Below are positions 4,854 through 8,761 of a DNA stretch of 8,761 nucleotides, one piece after another; the stretch's first letter is position 1; each line of letters opens with the position of its first letter. The notes below the pieces were generated by a model. It was given only the letters and a program-made list of their open reading frames with translations. It made no database searches and was not told the origin of the DNA. Source of the stretch: RBG-16-66-20 sp049651845. GTDB taxonomy: Bacteria; Pseudomonadota; Gammaproteobacteria; Burkholderiales; SG8-39. Position numbers and translations under genes: made by a program. The stretch is taken from NCBI GenBank assembly GCA_049651845.1, contig JBASCW010000168.1, positions 1-8,761 on the forward strand, read 5' to 3'.

Positions 4854-7800
4854 CTAGGCCGGCCGCCTCACCCTGAACCAGGCCGCATACAGCGCAGGCA
4901 CGAACAGCAGCGTCAGCACGGTGGCCACGATCAGCCCGCCCATGATGGCGTAGGCCATCGGGCCCCAGAGCACGCTGCGTGCGAGCGGGATCATCGCCAG
5001 CACCGCGGCCGCCGCGGTGAGCACGATCGGCCGGAAACGGCGCACCGCGGCCTCGCGGATCGCGATCCAGGCCGGCGCGCCCTCGGCGCGGTCCTGCTCG
5101 ATCTGGTCCACGAGGATCACGGTGTTGCGCATGATCATGCCGCCCAGCGCGATGGTGCCCAGCATCGCCACGAAGCCGAAGGGCTTGTCGAACACGAGCA
5201 GCGCCAGCGCCACGCCGACGATGCCGAGCGGCGCGGTGAGCAGCACCATGAAGCTGCGCGAGAAGCTCTTGAGCTGCAGCATCAGCAGCGCGAGGATCAG
5301 CACCAGCACCATCGGCATGCCCGCGGCGATCGAGGCCTGGGCCTCGGTGTTCTCCTCCCAGGCGCCGCCCGCCTCGATGCGATAGCCCGCCGGCAGCGCC
5401 GCGCGGATCTGCGCGAGCGCCGGCTCGATCGCCACGGTGACGTCGGGCGCCTGCGCGCTGTCGACGATGTCGGCGCGCACCGTCAGCGTGAGGTCGCGGC
5501 TGCGGCGCCACAGGATCGGCTCCTCGAGCACCTCGGCGACCGTCGCCACCTGCGCGAGCGGCACGCTGCGGCCGCCCGCGGTCGGCACCGCGATCTCGCC
5601 CACCGACGACAGCGAGGCGCGCTCGGCGGCGGGCGCGCGCATGTGCACGTCGATGAGACGGTCGTTCTCGCGGTACTGGCCGATCGGCAGCCCGCTCACC
5701 ACCGCCGCGGCCGAGCGCGCCACGCCCTGCGAGGACACGCCCAGCGCGCGCGCCTTCTCCTGGTCCACGTCCACACGCAGCGCGAGCACGCGGTCGCCCC
5801 AGTCGACGTTGGTGTCCACCGTCGAGGGATTGTCGCGCACCCTGGCGGCGACGAGCTCGGCGATGCGCTTGAGCTCCGCGGGGTCGGTGCCCTGGACGCG
5901 GAACTGCACCGGGTAGTTCACGGGCGGCCCGAGCGGCACGCGGTTGACGCGCCCGCGCACGCCGGGGAAGTCCGTGACGATGGCCTTGCGCAGCTGCTCG
6001 ATCACGCGCTCGCGGCCCGCCACGTCCCTGGTGAGCACGATGGTCTGCGCGAAGTTGGTGCGAAACAGCTGCTGGTCGAGCGACAGGAAGAAGCGCGGCG
6101 AGCCGTTGCCGACGTAGCTAACGTAGCTCGCCACGTCCGGATTTCCCTTGAGCAGCTGCTCGACGCGGTCGGCCTCGCGCTCGGTGGCGCGGATCGTCGC
6201 GCCCTCGGGCAGCCAGAGATCCACCATCAGCTCGACGCGGTTCGAGGACGGGAAGAACTGCTTCTCCGTGAGCTTCATGCCGAGCACGCCGAGCAGCAGC
6301 GTCGCCGCGGTCGCCAGCAGCACCTTGTTGCGGTGCGCGATGCACCAGTCGATGGTGGCGCGCAGGCGCCGGTAGAACGGCGTGGCGAACATCTCGCGCG
6401 GCGCCTCGCCCGGCGCGACGCGGTGCTCCTTGAGCAGCAGGCTGCCGATGAACGGCGTCGCGATCACCGCGGCGAACCAGGAGATCACGAGCGCCATCGT
6501 GGTCACGGCGAAGATGCCGAAGGTGTACTCGCCCGTGGTGGACTTGGCGGTGGCGATCGGCAGGAAGCCGGCCGCGGTGATCAGCGTGCCCGAGAGCATC
6601 GGGAAGGCGGTCGAGGTGTAGGCGTAGGTCGCGGCGCTCAGCCTGTCGAGGCCTTCCTCCAGCTTGCGGTGCATCATCTCCACAGCGATCATCGCGTCGT
6701 CCACGAGCAGGCCGAGCGCGATGATCAGCGCGCCGGTCGAGATGCGGTGCAGGTCGATGCCGAACAGATACATGCCCAGGAAGGTGGCCGCCAGCACCAG
6801 CGGGATGGTCAACGCGACCACCAGCCCGGTGCGCAGGCCGAGCGTGAGGAAGGAGATCGCGAGCACGATCACCACCGCCTCGCCGAGCGAGCGCATGAAC
6901 TCGCCCACCGCGCCGCGCACCACGCCGGGCTGGTCCGATACCTGCACGAACTCGACGCCGACCGGCAGCTCGGCCTTCATGCGCGCCATGGTGCGCTTCA
7001 GGTCCTCGCCCAGCTTGAGCACGTCGCCGTTGCGCAGCATCGACACCGACAGCCCGAGCGCTTCCTTGCCGCCGAAACGCATCAGCGACACCGGCGGGTC
7101 GGCATAGCCGCGCGTCACCTGCGCGATGTCGCCGAGGCGGAAGGTCTGCGCGCCGCTCTCGCCCGCCGCGCGCAGCTTGAGGTCCGACACGGCCTGAACC
7201 GAGTCCAGCTGCCCGGTGACGCGCAGCGAGACCTGGTTGTCGCGCGTTTCCACGCTGCCCGGGCTCACCACCGCGTTCTGCACCGCGAGCGCCTGGCCGA
7301 TCGCCTGCGGATCGATGCCGAGCGCGGCGAGCCGCTTGGAGGAGATCTCCACGTAGATGCGGTCCTCCTGCACGCCGACCAGTTCGGCCTTGGCGACGTT
7401 CGGCAGGCGCAGCACTTCCTGGCGCACGCGCTCGACGTAGTCGCGCAGCTCCGACAGCGTGAAGCCGTCCGCGGTGAAGGCGTAGATCGAGCCGTAGACG
7501 TCGCCGAACTCGTCGTTGTAGAAGGGGCCGAGCGCCTCCGGCGGCAGCGTCTGGCGGATGTCGCCCACCTTCTTGCGCACCTGGTACCAGATGCCCGGAA
7601 CTTCCGCTGGCGGCGCGGTGTCGAGCAGCTCCAGCACGATCAGCGACTCGCCGGGCTTGGAGTAGCTGCGCGTGAAATTGTAGTAGGGGACTTCCTGCAG
7701 CTTCTTCTCGATGCGGTCGGTGACCTGGCGGTCCACCTGCTCGGCGGTCGCGCCCGGCCAGAGCGTGCGCACCACCATCGCGCGGAACGCAAAATCCGGG

Positions 7801-7940
7801 TCCTCGCGCTGGCCGAGGCGGAAGTAGGCCGCCGCGCCCGCGACCGCGATCGCCAGCAGGAAAAAGAGCGTCAGCTCGCGGTAGCGCAACGCCGCGGCCG
7901 ACAGGTTGAAGCGGCTCTCGCCCACGCCCGCGCTCACCAC
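4854..7940 (-). CDS. RND efflux pump inner-membrane transporter, TriC-like (AcrB/HAE1 superfamily)
   Basis: Proton-driven exporter of 1028 aa, the usual length for drug-type RND pumps, forming trimers in the inner membrane. TM1 is at about 23-41, followed by a large periplasmic porter domain (about 42-350). TM2-TM6 begin near 351 and include ALGLLVDDAMIAVE (408-421), whose D414-D415 pair is the proton-relay aspartate pair of TM4. A second periplasmic domain (about 560-870) is followed by TM8-TM12. In TM10 the sequence is GGMIMRNTVILVDQI (933-947): R938 stands where AcrB has K940. The N-terminus (FNLSAAALRYRELTLFF, REDPDFAFRAMVVRTLWPGA) recalls the TriC group rather than AcrB itself. Start is GTG 7940 (a second GTG follows at once), 10 nt after the adaptor stop with a weak GGGAC ribosome binding site. 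The substrate is unknown; drugs, detergents or biocides are typical. Confidence 0.93.
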   Translation of the reverse strand: MVSAGVGESRFNLSAAALRYRELTLFFLLAIAVAGAAAYFRLGQREDPDFAFRAMVVRTLWPGATAEQVDRQVTDRIEKKLQEVPYYNFTRSYSKPGESLIVLELLDTAPPAEVPGIWYQVRKKVGDIRQTLPPEALGPFYNDEFGDVYGSIYAFTADGFTLSELRDYVERVRQEVLRLPNVAKAELVGVQEDRIYVEISSKRLAALGIDPQAIGQALAVQNAVVSPGSVETRDNQVSLRVTGQLDSVQAVSDLKLRAAGESGAQTFRLGDIAQVTRGYADPPVSLMRFGGKEALGLSVSMLRNGDVLKLGEDLKRTMARMKAELPVGVEFVQVSDQPGVVRGAVGEFMRSLGEAVVIVLAISFLTLGLRTGLVVALTIPLVLAATFLGMYLFGIDLHRISTGALIIALGLLVDDAMIAVEMMHRKLEEGLDRLSAATYAYTSTAFPMLSGTLITAAGFLPIATAKSTTGEYTFGIFAVTTMALVISWFAAVIATPFIGSLLLKEHRVAPGEAPREMFATPFYRRLRATIDWCIAHRNKVLLATAATLLLGVLGMKLTEKQFFPSSNRVELMVDLWLPEGATIRATEREADRVEQLLKGNPDVASYVSYVGNGSPRFFLSLDQQLFRTNFAQTIVLTRDVAGRERVIEQLRKAIVTDFPGVRGRVNRVPLGPPVNYPVQFRVQGTDPAELKRIAELVAARVRDNPSTVDTNVDWGDRVLALRVDVDQEKARALGVSSQGVARSAAAVVSGLPIGQYRENDRLIDVHMRAPAAERASLSSVGEIAVPTAGGRSVPLAQVATVAEVLEEPILWRRSRDLTLTVRADIVDSAQAPDVTVAIEPALAQIRAALPAGYRIEAGGAWEENTEAQASIAAGMPMVLVLILALLMLQLKSFSRSFMVLLTAPLGIVGVALALLVFDKPFGFVAMLGTIALGGMIMRNTVILVDQIEQDRAEGAPAWIAIREAAVRRFRPIVLTAAAAVLAMIPLARSVLWGPMAYAIMGGLIVATVLTLLFVPALYAAWFRVRRPA

Positions 7941-7950
7941 GGCGTCCCGG

Positions 7951-8761
7951 CTAGCCGCCCTGCAGCACGCGCACGCGCTGGCCCGCGCGCAGCAGCGCGG
8001 CGCCGGCGGCGACCACCACGTCGCCCGCCTTGAGGCCCGACTCGATCGCCACGCGCTCGTTGGAGATGCCGGCGGTCTTCACCGCCTGCGGCCGCACGCT
8101 GCCGTCCTTGTCCACGAGGAACACCTGCGGCTGGTCGCTGCGCGACACCAGCGCGGCCACCGGGACCTCGATCTTCGGCGCGGCGCCGATCGCGCGCACC
8201 GCGATGCGCGCGCTCATGCCGAGATCCACGTCGTCGCCCGCGTGCGTGAGCGTGGCGCGCACCGTGTAGGTCCGCGTCACGGGATCCGCGGCGGGCGACA
8301 GCTCGCGCAGCTTCGCCTGCCATTGCCGGCCCGGCAGCGCGTTCAGCGTGACCGCGATCTCGGCGGCCTGTTCCACCAGCGTGCGCTGCGCCTCGGGCAC
8401 CGCGAACGCAGCCTCGACTGCGCCGCGGCGCGCGAGGCGCGCCACCGTCTGGCCTGCGGCCACCACCTGCCCGGCTTCGGCCTCGACGGCGGTGATCACG
8501 CCCGCGCCGTCGGCCACCAGCACCGCGTAGGAAGCCTGATTGACGGTCTGGCGCGCGGCCGCTTCGGCGGCGTCCAGCCGCGCCTGCGCGGCCTCGAGCG
8601 TGCTCGCGCGCCGGTCGAACTCGGCCTGGCTGATGAAGTTGCGCTCGCGCAGCTCGCGGTAGCGCTTGAAATCCGCCTCCGCGAGGTCGCGCTCGGTGCG
8701 CGCGCTCGCGGCCTGCGCGCGCGCGCTCGCCGCGGCCAGCGCGAGGTCGGCCGCATCGAGG
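7951..8761 (-). CDS. RND efflux periplasmic adaptor (HlyD/AcrA family), N-terminus missing
   Basis: Partial gene; the frame is open to the window end, giving 269 C-terminal residues. In order they show an alpha-hairpin rich in Ala, Glu and Arg with FKRYRELRERNFISQAEFD, then the second half of the lipoyl domain (ADGAGVITAVEAEAGQVV). Next is the beta-barrel (VEAAFAVPEAQ, LRELSPAADPVTRTYTVRAT) and a membrane-proximal domain (QVFLVDKDGSVR, SGLKAGDVVVAAG). Missing are the signal sequence, any lipoprotein cysteine and the first lipoyl half. The protein links the pump encoded 10 nt downstream to an outer-membrane TolC-type channel, which is not in this window. A start at 8523 would lose the hairpin and is only an internal codon. 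If a second adaptor gene precedes it, the system would resemble TriABC, which uses two adaptors. Confidence 0.93.
   Translation of the reverse strand, partial: LDAADLALAAASARAQAASARTERDLAEADFKRYRELRERNFISQAEFDRRASTLEAAQARLDAAEAAARQTVNQASYAVLVADGAGVITAVEAEAGQVVAAGQTVARLARRGAVEAAFAVPEAQRTLVEQAAEIAVTLNALPGRQWQAKLRELSPAADPVTRTYTVRATLTHAGDDVDLGMSARIAVRAIGAAPKIEVPVAALVSRSDQPQVFLVDKDGSVRPQAVKTAGISNERVAIESGLKAGDVVVAAGAALLRAGQRVRVLQGG

Noticed and set aside
4777..5511. Upstream extension of the TAXI reading frame to 624 codons
   Set aside because: The extra part lies in a shadow frame of the pump gene; the signal peptide and perfect ribosome binding site fix the start at 4776.
4719..8033. Open frame of 1104 codons on the plus strand
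   Set aside because: It is antisense to the RND pump and the adaptor end; the product is almost all Arg, His, Ala, Glu and Gln without a fold-like pattern, as expected from a GC-rich complement frame.

Overview
The window is GC-rich DNA that is almost entirely coding. Codons are strongly GC-biased, and the protein variants and the darP-mogA neighbourhood point to a betaproteobacterium (Burkholderiales or Rhodocyclales-like, perhaps an uncultured lineage). That placement is inferred from recognised protein families, not from a marker gene. No rRNA, tRNA, CRISPR array or insertion sequence was found.

Left part, plus strand (1-1580). The window opens inside darP (yjgA, DUF615), a ribosome-assembly factor. 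It overlaps a DUF3237 gene by 8 nt, which in turn overlaps mogA (molybdopterin adenylyltransferase) by 4 nt, so the three form a tightly coupled translation unit. After a 94-nt gap comes a short ferritin-like gene (72 aa). It looks like the C-terminal half of a longer rubrerythrin/ferritin-type protein. The N-terminal stub of the longer protein, with a very good ribosome binding site, is still present just upstream in another frame.

Right part, minus strand (1605 to the window end). Reading in the direction of transcription (right to left): a periplasmic adaptor of an RND pump (N-terminus outside the window), then a TriC-like RND inner-membrane pump of 1028 aa with a 10-nt gap. Next is a 77-nt intergenic region with a hairpin, a 14-bp perfect palindrome and a plausible promoter. 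Last come a TAXI-type periplasmic solute-binding protein and a fused 4TM/12TM TRAP permease, 22 nt apart. The adaptor and pump form an efflux unit that would need an outer-membrane channel from elsewhere. The TAXI protein and the fused permease form a complete secondary uptake system, probably for an organic acid; the substrate cannot be told from sequence. The TRAP permease and the ferritin gene converge, with 24 nt between their stop codons.

Most of the window is ordinary core and transport content. The most unusual spot is 1300-1580, the apparently internally deleted, frame-disrupted ferritin-like gene. Second is the intergenic region 4777-4853, where a palindrome exactly fills most of a putative promoter spacer. 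Long open frames antisense to the pump and permease genes are composition artefacts. I do not see convincing evidence of a wholly new multi-gene system.
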